From Sphingobacterium sp. JB170 (GTDB lineage: Bacteria > Bacteroidota > Bacteroidia > Sphingobacteriales > Sphingobacteriaceae): a stretch of DNA of 64,000 nucleotides. The translations under genes were made by a program, and so were the position numbers. The DNA lies in assembly GCF_900163865.1 (NCBI RefSeq), contig NZ_FUKU01000057.1, positions 1 to 64,000 on the forward strand, read 5' to 3'. Position 1 is the stretch's first letter. Each line of letters opens with the position of its first letter. This document shows positions 19,401 through 27,223 of the stretch, one piece after another. The notes beneath the pieces were generated by a model. That model had not been told where the DNA came from and did no database searches. It saw only the letters and a list, made by a program, of their open reading frames with translations.

Positions 19401-19608
19401 TCCCCAGTTAACGAATGAGTCCATCGGACTAATTTTTAAACCATTTCATCGAGAAGCTAATGCGCCAGGCATTAAAGGTGTTGGCCTCGGTCTAGCCCTC
19501 GCACATTCTTTTGCGCAACTGCATGGTGGAACATTAAAATTTCTAGAAAATTCAGAAAAATTGAATATATTCGTTCTGCGCATACCAACCAATGGGATCT
19601 ATGATTAA
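16441..19608 (+). CDS. Propeller-type sensor histidine kinase, HTCS half without receiver
   Basis: A 1055-residue membrane sensor kinase. Signal or anchor segment about residues 18-35; repeated two-component propeller blades across about 40-690 (GLSNNAILCSVLDKDGFLWFG, GIWIGTFFGGLNYY and similar); a Y_Y_Y domain (about 700-775, KIPPGNYTFRVQA); one membrane helix (about 781-805); HisKA with the phosphoacceptor H841 in AHDIKTPL; HATPase_c with NALKYA and GVGLGLAL (from 1013). In hybrid two-component systems of Bacteroidota the receiver and AraC domains follow in the same chain; here the protein stops and they are encoded by the next gene. It faces the susC-sulfatase locus and probably senses its oligosaccharide in the periplasm. 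Confidence 0.92.
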   Translation: MHHLIGTRTRNKRLWSAIPDLLYIVLFICGLSNNAQSNTPALYFQKYGVDQGLSNNAILCSVLDKDGFLWFGSKDGLNRFDGYEFKHYYASADSLTGLGSNFIHALHVDQKKNIWVGTDQGMYIFYPHLDSFRPFRGGQQGEVLDITADKQGQVWYIAENKLFSYNMQNDTIVQHSRRSDLTASALSLDENGTLWLGALGLIKNVTTGKVYPLDDATRGDQWIEDIYTDQQGILWVGTTKNGLYKFDPKSEKISNPLPRLPIGQFYIRDIIQSDSQTLWIASESGLIVYNKQNGSFQQLLHEDDHPWSLSDNAVYTVCSDQQGGIWIGTFFGGLNYYHPQHNVFRKFFHRYASSSISAHAVREFVEDRQGNMWIGSEDNGLSHWNKKTNKFTQVRNISHSNVHGLCLVGDTLLVGTFDQGMDCIDVNSGQRIAHFEIANAEYGLGSNFIVHILQTRAGRVFLATAHGLYEFIPGSNKFIPIRQVPDHIFYTSIFEDKKGKLWLSTWRDGLFTLDPKTGRSEVFTHQTNNSLSLNSNRVNRVFQTRNGDIWIATENGLARWSSDGKPIRRITTDDGLPSNLILTLQEDDSGKLWISTSRGLVCMNPNTLRMQTFTKSSGLLSLQFNYNSSFIDRQGNFYYGSAGGFIRFHPDSLSAFYPSKIRSNLLITGISVLQRELRVGAAGSKIAEAVPYLAKLKLPHDESTITLDFSAMNYVSAKEVQYKYMLGGYDLQWTTLRGSHTAHFTKIPPGNYTFRVQALNSVGEPISDERTLAIQISPPFWASIPAYICYWLSAGFLIYYLANSFDRKIKEKNRRQLEAATVERERELYQAKMNFFTQIAHDIKTPLTLIKAPLERLISRGEANERTERLLNTMHRNTEQLVELTNQLLDFRKIESSEHSLSLSTHDLSYFVTERLKDYQPAFEQRELLLSYTANEPLIARVDIEVVEKIFDNLMTNALKYAGRKVWVELSYEKQTQAFNIQVTNDGPQLTNESIGLIFKPFHREANAPGIKGVGLGLALAHSFAQLHGGTLKFLENSEKLNIFVLRIPTNGIYD

Positions 19609-20401
19609 TATTATACATAACAAGCCGACGATATTGGTAGCAGATGACCATCTTGAGATTTTAAACTTTATTGCCGATGATTTGGGCGATGAATATCATA
19701 TTGTTAAAGCTACCGACGGCAGAAAAGCACTTAAACAGTTACAAATACAAGATATCGATCTCATTGTAAGTGACGTGATGATGCCAGACATCGACGGCTA
19801 TGAACTATGTGCACGCCTCAAGGAAGACCCCAAACACAACCACATCCCCTTTATCATCCTTACGGCAAAAAACAGTCTACAGTCTAAAATTGAAGGACTG
19901 GAATATGGCGCAGATGCGTATATCGAAAAACCATTTTCGCCGAGCTTTTTACAAGCTCAAATTGCAAGCCTATTACGTAATCGTCGCAATATGAAGGCAC
20001 ACTACCGAGAAAGTACTATACAGCCACTCGCATTGGACCCGACCGAACTTAACAAAGCTGATCAAGACTTCTTAGATAAGCTCAATAGCTTTATTCTAAA
20101 AAACATCAATGAACAAAGTCTATGCGTAGATTTTTTGGCCGACCGCATGCACATGAGCCGACCGACATTGTATCGGAAAATAAAAGCACTATCGGACTTA
20201 TCTCCCAACGAGCTCATTAATCTTACTAGGCTAAAAAAAGCCGCTATCCTTCTACGTGAAGGTAACCACAAGGTATATGAGGTCTCCAGTATGGTTGGAT
20301 TTAGTTCCTCCTCACACTTCATTCGAAATTTCCAAAAACAATTTGGCGTCAGCCCTAAAGGCTGGGGCGAACAGCACCGAGAATTTCATATTATTTCCTA
20401 G
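19601..20401 (+). CDS. Response regulator with AraC-type DNA-binding domain
   Basis: A receiver domain (ILVADDHLEIL start; phosphoacceptor aspartate D58 in SDVMMPDIDGY counted from this start; EKPF near 105) followed by a linker and two AraC helix-turn-helix units (LADRMHMSRPTLYRKIKALS; VYEVSSMVGFSSSSHFIRNFQKQFG). This is the missing C-terminal half of a hybrid two-component regulator. The ATG at 19601 overlaps the kinase stop by 8 bases; an ATG at 19592 in the same frame adds three residues and is also possible. The frame is +1 relative to the kinase. It probably activates the divergent polysaccharide locus. Confidence 0.92.
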   Translation: MINIIHNKPTILVADDHLEILNFIADDLGDEYHIVKATDGRKALKQLQIQDIDLIVSDVMMPDIDGYELCARLKEDPKHNHIPFIILTAKNSLQSKIEGLEYGADAYIEKPFSPSFLQAQIASLLRNRRNMKAHYRESTIQPLALDPTELNKADQDFLDKLNSFILKNINEQSLCVDFLADRMHMSRPTLYRKIKALSDLSPNELINLTRLKKAAILLREGNHKVYEVSSMVGFSSSSHFIRNFQKQFGVSPKGWGEQHREFHIIS

Positions 20402-20601
20402 CGACGTTCTTGGAATATGTATAAAAGGTAAAATGCTTTTATTTTATAATCTTTCCACTGCGCGCGGGAATTTAAATCGGTAATACCCGCGATTTCCAAG
20501 AAAATATATCGACATTTCTAATATTGTACTATGCAATAGTTTTGCTAGATTAGGTCAACTTTTTATTTTTGTAAAAAACAAACTATCACGATCAAAATTT
20601 T

Positions 20602-21417
20602 ATGGACGAGCTTATCGCCTATTTATCTGGTATATCACCGGTATTGGCTGCTTTCTACGCAACTGTATTTACTTGGGCCCTTACCGCCCTAGGCGCCGCT
20701 GTCGTATTTCTCTCAAAAACCATGAATCGCAATTTCATGGACACGATGTTAGGTTTCACCGGAGGGGTAATGGTTGCAGCTAGTATATGGAGCTTATTAA
20801 TTCCCGCTATCGACCTCACGCCTGGCGAAGGCTTCAGCCAAGTGGTACCTGCTATTATCGGATTTTTAATGGGAGCGGGTTTCCTTTTTATGCTCGATAA
20901 AGTCCTTCCACATTTCCACGTAAATTTCCAAAAAGTCGAAGGCGTGAAATCCCCGTGGCAAAAAACGACACTACTCGTGCTCGCTATTACGCTACACAAC
21001 ATTCCCGAAGGCTTAGCTGTTGGAGTTCTTTTTGGCGCCGTTGGCGCAGGCATTCCTGAAGCAAGTATCGGTGGAGCTGTTGCTTTAGCATTAGGTATAG
21101 GACTTCAAAATTTCCCTGAAGGGATCGCTGTCGCTATGCCGCTCCGTCGTATGGGGATGTCACGACGAAAGAGTTTCTTTTATGGACAAAGCTCGGCACT
21201 GGTCGAACCCGCAGCTGCTGTGATTGGAGCACTGGCCGTCGGCTTTTTCACACCAATCCTGCCCTATGCATTAGCTTTTGCCGCGGGCGCAATGATATTC
21301 GTGGTGGTTGAAGAAGTCATCCCTGAGGGGCAACAAAATGAAAACTCCGACTGGTCAACATTAGGATTTATCGGCGGATTTATTGTTATGATGACCATGG
21401 ATGTCGTGCTTGGATAA
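20602..21417 (+). CDS. ZIP family divalent metal transporter
   Basis: A 271-residue inner membrane protein with about eight hydrophobic segments. The paired metal-binding helices are plain: ITLHNIPEGLAVGVLFG and ALGIGLQNFPEGIAVAMPL, each with the H/N-x-x-P-E core, in the arrangement of GufA-type ZIP proteins. A further segment, FYGQSSALVEPAAAVIGAL, fits the same family. These carry zinc or other divalent cations into the cytoplasm. It stands alone; downstream it meets a terminator element read from the opposite strand. Confidence 0.92.
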   Translation: MDELIAYLSGISPVLAAFYATVFTWALTALGAAVVFLSKTMNRNFMDTMLGFTGGVMVAASIWSLLIPAIDLTPGEGFSQVVPAIIGFLMGAGFLFMLDKVLPHFHVNFQKVEGVKSPWQKTTLLVLAITLHNIPEGLAVGVLFGAVGAGIPEASIGGAVALALGIGLQNFPEGIAVAMPLRRMGMSRRKSFFYGQSSALVEPAAAVIGALAVGFFTPILPYALAFAAGAMIFVVVEEVIPEGQQNENSDWSTLGFIGGFIVMMTMDVVLG

Positions 21418-21455
21418 ACAGTTAATCACGACTCGTAGATTGGACATATTTAAGC

Positions 21456-21524
21456 AAAAAAAATCCTGAAGCGGGGAACTTCAGGATTTTCTTACTAACC
21501 AATTATTAATTAACCTAAATTATG
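21456..21524 (-). ncRNA. Dispersed sRNA/terminator element, copy B
   Basis: On the minus strand this reads CATAATTTAGGTTAATTA, then ATAATTGGTTAGTAAG, then a hairpin with stem AAATCCTGAAG over CTTCAGGATTT and eight T residues. It is the only copy with an AATTA-type insertion in the conserved block. No minus-strand gene lies upstream for over 2 kb, so it is not simply a gene terminator on that strand, though the hairpin could also end the plus-strand ZIP transcript. No good -7 box is present at the spacing seen in copies C and D. Confidence 0.5.
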
Positions 21525-21875
21525 AAAAAAATTACTCTTACTGTATTCTTACATCTAAAACGGGGCTCACAGCACAATATTATAAACGAGCCCTCCCTTT
21601 AACATATTTTAACAGACTAAAGCATGAATTATCGCTACATGCTACATGCAACAAGCCTGTAAAAACGGGCAATTGGCGATATTAATAATACACAAGCGAG
21701 CGTGTCATTTTAGGGAATCAAGGTAAAAAGAATGTGAGATCAATTTAAATTGCTAGCCTTCGGAGAACTATCCCCCCCCTCACAGCGCAGCATCATCAAA
21801 TGCTCTAAAAACGGCACAAGTACGCTACTATCCCAAAAAATGTATTTTTTGTTCCCGGCTTTTAAAAAAAATATA

Positions 21876-21960
21876 TAACTTTGAGCCCTGTTCCCCTCCC
21901 CGGGGAGCATAATTTTCATAAGCATATAATGGCCGCTCAGCACGGCCATTATTATTTTTT
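21876..21960 (+). ncRNA. Candidate orphan small RNA
   Basis: TAACTTTG at 21876-21883 is a perfect -7 box. About 45 bases after it begins a clean intrinsic terminator: stem AATGGCCG (21928-21935) over CGGCCATT (21943-21950) followed by ATTATTTTTT. Between them lies a GC-rich palindrome CTCCCCGGGGAG (21896-21907) in otherwise AT-rich DNA. A transcript of about 70 nt is predicted. The -33 element is poor (TTTG is 24 bases upstream). Open frames crossing it begin at weak codons and show no domain. Confidence 0.4.
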
Positions 21961-22048
21961 AAGAAAAAGTTTCTCTTCCTGTTTAAACAACCTCAATTTT
22001 TATGTCACAGAAATATATGACAAAAATAGCAACTGGATCAGCAAAACA

Positions 22049-22207
22049 ATGGACAAAATAATCGTTATTCCAACCAGCTTCGATTCAATAGGAATGTTGT
22101 TATATTTCTTTATAATTCTTGTTAGCATCTTATTTGTTAAGCTAAGCTATTTGTTCGAAAGTACTGTTTTACTCGCACTATTCCTGGTCCATACTTTCAT
22201 AGCGTAA
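22049..22207 (+). CDS. Possible 52-residue small membrane protein
   Basis: An open frame from an ATG encoding 52 residues with two hydrophobic segments (GMLLYFFIILVSILFVKL and STVLLALFLVHTFIA). It lies in AT-rich DNA where hydrophobic codons are expected by chance, has no neighbour and no recognised family. Reported only as a possibility. Confidence 0.15.
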   Translation: MDKIIVIPTSFDSIGMLLYFFIILVSILFVKLSYLFESTVLLALFLVHTFIA

Positions 22208-22605
22208 AAATACAAACATTTATTTAAATTTCATAAACTATTGAATGCGTTCTCTACAAATTAAAAAGAATTATTAAGATGTTTAAACACCTTAAATCGT
22301 AAATAAATCAATATAAACACGCAAACTAAGCCTCTTAAAATCTACAAAAAACGCCAAACAAAAAAAACACACTAACTTATTGATATAATTACATTTATAA
22401 GTATTGAACCCAAAAAACACACCGACTTCTATATTAAAAACAGATCTTCGATAATTTTTAGAAATATGCAAGTAATTAAGAGACTAATATTTTATAATCA
22501 AATACTACGGATATAAAAAACACAAATTTAACACCAATACAAAAGAAAAAATCAGAAAACGCAAATTATACCAAGAAACCGTAAGTTGAACGTGGGGAAT
22601 AATGC

Positions 22606-22647
22606 TGCCGATTTGAAAATGTATGCACCCACACTCTCAAATCGGCA
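22606..22647. repeat. 11-base perfect inverted repeat with 20-base loop
   Basis: Arms TGCCGATTTGA and TCAAATCGGCA. Outside them GTGG (22591-22596 region) and CCAC (about 22668) could pair as an outer helix, giving a two-helix fold of about 80 nt. No T tract follows on either strand, so it is not a plain terminator. Function unknown. Confidence 0.4.
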
Positions 22648-23042
22648 TTAGAGAGCACGGGGCATCCACTTTTCTTAACTAAACAACAAATATGAAAAAA
22701 GCAGACTGCACCTTGCAGCCTTCGTTCCTTCCAAAATTAAAATACTACGCGTGTGAGGAGATTTGGTTGTTCCAATCCACATAGGTTTATTATTTTGTAG
22801 CTCTTAAAAAAACAAACCATTTTATGATAAAATCGTATTTATTTAAGTATTTCACTACAACATCTATAAAGATAGTATTTACTTTTTATAAAACAAATAC
22901 CATAAGATAGATTTTAATCAACAATGTAAAATTCCCTAAAAAACATGTTTATACATATGCATTACCAACTGCTTCATATTCTAATAGCGGATATCGAGCT
23001 ATAAATTTTCGTTTCAATCCTATAATAATTAAATTTACGGAT

Positions 23043-23690
23043 ATGAAACTTATCATCTTTGATTTAGACGGAACGTTAATCAACACATTAGAAGATTTAG
23101 CAAATAGCGGCAACTATGCCCTCGCCAAGTATAACCTCCCTACCCACGTGGGCGCGCAATACAAACATTTTATCGGGAACGGTATCGATAAATTAATTGA
23201 GCGCATCCTACCGATCGAGGAAAGAAATCGTGAAAAAATCGCGCTGGTCAAGGAAACATTCATCGCACATTATAACAAGCATGCGCAAGACACGACCCAG
23301 GTTTATCCAGGCATACTCGAGCTGTTAACCTACCTTCGTGAAAACAACTTTAAAATTAGTGTCGCTACAAACAAATATCACGATGCCGCCTTAACGCTGG
23401 TAACCAAATATTTCCCGACAGTGGATTTTGACTTGGTATTGGGCCATCGCGAAAACTTTCCAGCGAAGCCTGATCCGGCAATCGTAGAGCAAACGCTCCA
23501 AACCTTAGCGATAAAAAAAGAAAACTGCTATTATCTTGGAGATTCGGATGTAGACATGCTTACCGCCGGCCGAGCTGGCGTTAAAGCGATAGGCGTTACA
23601 TGGGGATTTAGATCGGAACAAGAGCTCCGAGAAAGTGGTGCTGATTTTATCATCAACTCTCCACAAGAACTACACAAAATCATAAAATAG
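23043..23690 (+). CDS. gph: HAD-superfamily phosphatase, phosphoglycolate phosphatase type
   Basis: A 215-residue cytosolic HAD hydrolase, subfamily IA. Motif I is FDLDGTL (residues 5-11), motif II is the threonine in SVATNKY, motif III the lysine in FPAKPDP, motif IV the acidic pair in GDSDVDM. A helical cap lies between motifs I and II. Length and motif wording match Gph proteins, which dephosphorylate 2-phosphoglycolate formed in DNA repair, but related members act on other small phosphates. ATG start. It stands alone, followed by element copy C. Confidence 0.82.
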   Translation: MKLIIFDLDGTLINTLEDLANSGNYALAKYNLPTHVGAQYKHFIGNGIDKLIERILPIEERNREKIALVKETFIAHYNKHAQDTTQVYPGILELLTYLRENNFKISVATNKYHDAALTLVTKYFPTVDFDLVLGHRENFPAKPDPAIVEQTLQTLAIKKENCYYLGDSDVDMLTAGRAGVKAIGVTWGFRSEQELRESGADFIINSPQELHKIIK

Positions 23691-23701
23691 TTATCCACAT
23701 A

Positions 23702-23852
23702 CCTAAATTATGATACCCAGCTTATTTACAGGTAACTACGGGATTAAAAGCACATATCTATAGGGGCTTCGTGTCGTTTTTACACTACAATATGGTCAAC
23801 TTATTTTGGTATTCCATTACAAATGGCGACATTTGTGTCATCATAATTTAGG
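23702..23852. repeat. 13-base inverted repeat bracketing 125 bases before element copy C
   Basis: CCTAAATTATGAT at 23702-23714 is the exact reverse complement of ATCATAATTTAGG at 23840-23852, the start of element copy C. The left arm thus carries the first 11 bases of the conserved block in the opposite orientation but without the rest of the element. The sequence between the arms contains the -33/-7 promoter-like pair of copy C. Confidence 0.5.
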
Positions 23853-23906
23853 TTTATAATTGGTTAGTTAAAGGTTTTCATTCTCCCCGTTTGAAAACCT
23901 TTTTTT
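23842..23906 (+). ncRNA. Dispersed sRNA/terminator element, copy C
   Basis: Reads CATAATTTAGGTT, TATAATTGGTTAG, then a hairpin with stem AAAGGTTTTCA over TGAAAACCTTT and a run of seven T residues. Apart from the length of the T run it is identical to copy D, 7 kb away. Seven bases upstream of its first base is GACATTTG (23828-23835), five of six positions of the -7 consensus, and exactly 19 bases before that TTTG (23805-23808), the -33 element. It follows gph by about 150 bases on the same strand. Confidence 0.6.
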
Positions 23907-23934
23907 ATGGTTATACAGCGCCATTAAACAAACA

Positions 23935-23958
23935 AAAACGGACCCTAAGGCCCGTTTT
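23935..23958 (-). terminator. Terminator of the DUF1080/oxidoreductase pair
   Basis: Hairpin with arms AAAACGG and CCGTTTT. On the minus strand it is followed by TTGTTTGTTT, 33 bases after the stop of the Gfo/Idh-type gene. Confidence 0.5.
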
Positions 23959-23990
23959 CGCTAACTACATCTATGAAAAAAATCAACTTA

Positions 23991-25406
23991 TTATACATTA
24001 TAATACTGCTCCCATCCTTTTGCAGGAGGAGGCCCAACTAATAAACTATTTGCAAATCTGTCATTGACGATTTCTTTGCGCACAGGATCGAATGTTATTT
24101 TCGCATTTAATCGCTGCGCTAGTACTCCTAGGCAGAAAACCTGACTTAACGGTCCGGCTATATCAAAAGACGACCTGGTCTTTTCTTCCCCCTTACACGC
24201 TTTTAGGAAGTTAGCGAAATGGTTTGAAGGTGTTTCAGGAACTTCTGGAAGTTTTCCGGCCAACGCATTCGCCCGTTGCTCTGGTATAATCGAAAGTGTA
24301 CTTGCATGCGAACCACCTTTAAATGTCAAATCTTTGGAATAGATTATTTTACCTGGATTGAGCTTCGCAGGTTCAATCTCACCAGTACTCGGTGCAGGAA
24401 TATTTGGATCTAAACCAGAAACACCGTACCCCTCTGGAATTGGCGGCAAATTATCAACACCATCATACCAGTTAATATCGACCGCTGGCATATTTTTACG
24501 CTTTGGAAAATGAAACTTCAGTGTCGAAGACATCGGAAAGAAAAAGGAATTGTGCCCTTCCAAATAAGTCGCATCAATTTGTGTTGGCAATCCTAGAGCA
24601 AGAAACTCATGGGCTGTATCTAAAATATGTGCCCCCCAATCCCCTAATGCACCCATTCCAAAATCGAACCAACAGCGCCATTGCCCATTCACAAAATCTT
24701 TGTTATAGTCATGCCCCATGGTTTGCATTTGCCATATATCCCAGTCTAAAGTCTCTGGAATTCGATCTGGATACGGGAACCCTTTTATATTTGTATCCCA
24801 TCCGTGCCAGCGCCGTGCGATGTTCATATGTGCATCGATACGATGAACATCTTTTATAATGCCCGCCTCTTGCCAAGCTTTAAATTGAAAATAATTGGCT
24901 TCCGAATGTCCCTGATTTCCCATTTGTGTAACTACTTTGGGGAATTTTGCCGCCTTTTGCATCATCAGCTCTACTTCAAAGAAAGTCCGTGCCATTGGTT
25001 TCTCCACGTAAACATGTTTCCCTTGATCAATCGCCGTCATCGTGATTGCAAAATGGGAAAAATCGGGTGTTCCAACGGTCACCGCCTCGAACTGGTTACC
25101 CATGGTGTCGAACATCTTACGGAAATCTTGAAAATGTGGCGCATCGGGAAACATTTTAATAATTTCTTGCGTATGAGGTGCGTCCATATCAACATCACAC
25201 AAGGCGACTATATTACACAGACCTGTCTTATATAGGGCTTTTATAATCTCTCCTCCGCGAAAACCAATACCGATACAGGCGAGATTTACGCGTTCATTGG
25301 GTTTTGCCATCGCAACTTTACCGAGCGCTGAATTAGCTAATAGTGTCGCTCCCCCCAACATCGCTGTACGATTGATAAAGCTTCGACGTGATAAATAATG
25401 GTTCAT
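23991..25406 (-). CDS. Gfo/Idh/MocA family oxidoreductase with Tat signal
   Basis: A 471-residue NAD(P)-dependent oxidoreductase exported by the Tat route: the N-terminus has the twin arginine SRRSFINRT (R7, R8) and a hydrophobic stretch. The Rossmann fold follows (VNLACIGIGFRGGEI), with the family's EKPMA motif (HVYVEKPMARTF) and the substrate-binding C-terminal domain (DWGAHILDTAHEF). Tat export implies that the cofactor is bound before export, as in glucose-fructose oxidoreductase. It lies 27 bases after a tandem DUF1080 protein, a pairing seen in sugar 3-keto metabolism. Substrate unknown. Confidence 0.88.
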   Translation of the reverse strand: MNHYLSRRSFINRTAMLGGATLLANSALGKVAMAKPNERVNLACIGIGFRGGEIIKALYKTGLCNIVALCDVDMDAPHTQEIIKMFPDAPHFQDFRKMFDTMGNQFEAVTVGTPDFSHFAITMTAIDQGKHVYVEKPMARTFFEVELMMQKAAKFPKVVTQMGNQGHSEANYFQFKAWQEAGIIKDVHRIDAHMNIARRWHGWDTNIKGFPYPDRIPETLDWDIWQMQTMGHDYNKDFVNGQWRCWFDFGMGALGDWGAHILDTAHEFLALGLPTQIDATYLEGHNSFFFPMSSTLKFHFPKRKNMPAVDINWYDGVDNLPPIPEGYGVSGLDPNIPAPSTGEIEPAKLNPGKIIYSKDLTFKGGSHASTLSIIPEQRANALAGKLPEVPETPSNHFANFLKACKGEEKTRSSFDIAGPLSQVFCLGVLAQRLNAKITFDPVRKEIVNDRFANSLLVGPPPAKGWEQYYNV

Positions 25407-25433
25407 GGTTTTTAATCGTTTAATTTTTCGGTG

Positions 25434-26822
25434 CTATTTCAGTTTTTTTACTTTTATACTACGGAACGAAACTTGGTCTCCATGGTCTTGAAGAAGAATA
25501 TGACCTTGCTTCGCTTCACCGAAGTTCTCCCAATCTTTGTACTTACTGATCGCGACAATGTCTTTATATTCTTTACTTCCTCGTTGATAGCTAACCATCA
25601 GTTCTCCATTTAAGTAATGTTCTACTTTATTATCTGGCGTGACGACAACCCGACCTCTATTCCATACTCCGATTTTGCGGCGTGGGCGTTTGTTCCGATT
25701 GGAAGTAATTAAATCGTACAAAGAGGCGAGTGTGCGGTTACCATCACGCCCCATTTTAGCATCGGGGTGACGTTCATCATCTAAGACTTGATATTCAAGC
25801 CCAATTGCTGACCCCTTTGTTTTCTCTTGAAGCGTTACAAAATATTTCACACCACTATTGGCTCCTTCAGTCAGTTTAAACTCAAAAGAAAGATCAAATG
25901 CTGCATACTGATCTTGCGTGATGATATCGCCGCCGTTTGTGGACTCTGCTCCGTCAGACTTCTCCACGCGAATAACTCCATCTTCGACGGTCCATCCTTT
26001 TTTCGGAAATTCCCCAGTTTTCACGCCTTTCCAGCCTTTAGACGTTTTTCCGTCGAAAAGTAGCTTTACGCCCGATTGTTTTTCGGTAGCACTCAGTTCA
26101 TTCTCCTTTAAGTTAACAATATATACGTCTTTAGGAAAAGGCGTAGCTTTCAGGTTTTCGGTTTGAATACGAACGTCTTTAAAATACACCTTCTTGCCAT
26201 CAAGCTCATCTGGAATACTGTGCACTTGGAGACCGATAAACCCCTCACGATCTATGGTATCGATAACATACGCCGTGGGAACGCCATTTAAGAAAGTACG
26301 CATTTCATCGCCAATAGCTTCAATTCGTACGTGATTGTATTGCTCAGGCTTATAAGCTGTTTTCGCATTTTGATTTAAATCTAATGGATACAGCCATAGT
26401 CGACGTGCTTCGTCATAGATTCCGCCAGACCAGGCACGCGAAGAGGGATCAATTTCGACTTGTCGGCCAAACACCCTACCTAACCCATTATTCCCTGCCG
26501 GGTCTATATGGCTTCTTGTTTGTACCCCGGAATTAGTTTTATCCCCTTCGAGCTTCACTTCAAGTTCTAATATAAAGTCGCCGTAGTCTTTTTCTGTAAT
26601 TAAAAACGAATTAGGCGTCCCTTTTGTCATCCGACCAACGATAACACCGTCTTCGATGGTGTAGGGTGCTTTCCCTCCCACAGACTTCCATCCATCCAAT
26701 GTTTTACCATCGAAAAGATTCGTCCAATTAGCGCTCGATTTTTGCGCCGATGCTGGAACCAACAGTGCAAGCACCATTCCTGCAGTGGTCACAACCTTAA
26801 CAAATGCGTTCAGATTTTTCAT
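25434..26822 (-). CDS. Tandem DUF1080 (3-keto-disaccharide hydrolase) protein
   Basis: A 462-residue secreted protein; signal peptide about 1-26 (ending ASAQ). It has two DUF1080 concanavalin-like beta-sandwich domains, about 35-225 (WTNLFDGKTLDGWKSVGG...) and about 255-460 (KLLFDGKTSKGWKGVKTG...), each with the LFDGKT-GW opening. PF06439 members cleave 3-keto glycosides. First gene of a two-gene operon with a Tat-exported Gfo/Idh oxidoreductase, which could make or reduce the keto sugar. Whether both domains are catalytic is unknown. Confidence 0.85.
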   Translation of the reverse strand: MKNLNAFVKVVTTAGMVLALLVPASAQKSSANWTNLFDGKTLDGWKSVGGKAPYTIEDGVIVGRMTKGTPNSFLITEKDYGDFILELEVKLEGDKTNSGVQTRSHIDPAGNNGLGRVFGRQVEIDPSSRAWSGGIYDEARRLWLYPLDLNQNAKTAYKPEQYNHVRIEAIGDEMRTFLNGVPTAYVIDTIDREGFIGLQVHSIPDELDGKKVYFKDVRIQTENLKATPFPKDVYIVNLKENELSATEKQSGVKLLFDGKTSKGWKGVKTGEFPKKGWTVEDGVIRVEKSDGAESTNGGDIITQDQYAAFDLSFEFKLTEGANSGVKYFVTLQEKTKGSAIGLEYQVLDDERHPDAKMGRDGNRTLASLYDLITSNRNKRPRRKIGVWNRGRVVVTPDNKVEHYLNGELMVSYQRGSKEYKDIVAISKYKDWENFGEAKQGHILLQDHGDQVSFRSIKVKKLK

Positions 26823-27223
26823 GTTTGATTATGTTGTGTTTAAATTAGTATTATTCCCTTTATTAACAGTCCTCGGTCTATACGATGAAACTACAGCATA
26901 TCTGATGCGTATTATTATCCAAGCCGGCGTCCGTTAAAAAAACCTAATGTTTCTGGTTTATAAATACGACTGAGTCGCTTATACAATAATATCGATTATT
27001 TAATGTGATAACGACAGAAAGCACGTATAATTACGAAAACGTTTTAGTATTTAGCAAGCAAAAAACAACATGCGAAGATGGGAAAAAAGCTCGGCCGCCA
27101 AATAAATAATAGCTTATATTATGAAAGAGAGATTGGAAAAGAATTCGAGTAGGATAGTCGAAAACACCGATAGAGAGTCAAATAAGGCTTTTGTAAAGAA
27201 ACGCTCGTCTGTGAAGGCAGAAG
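26823..27223. other. Intergenic region, no gene recognised
   Basis: It lies upstream of the DUF1080 gene and downstream of the epimerase gene, both on the minus strand. It must hold the promoter of the DUF1080 operon. A 56-codon open frame on the plus strand (27121-27291) runs through the hairpin at 27224-27251 and was not accepted. Confidence 0.4.

Larger units (their letters stand above)
21603..23042. other. AT-rich gene desert
   Basis: About 1.4 kb without a recognisable protein gene. It holds a candidate small RNA (21876-21960), a very small hydrophobic open frame (22049-22207), a strong inverted repeat (22606-22647) and long A/T-rich stretches with many stops in all frames. Direct repeats of the word CTACATGC occur near 21640. 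No transposase remnant could be read. Confidence 0.5.

Noticed and set aside
21881..22207. 108-codon plus-strand frame
   Set aside because: It crosses the strong terminator hairpin at 21928-21950 and begins at a weak codon; only its last 52 codons from an ATG are listed, at low confidence.
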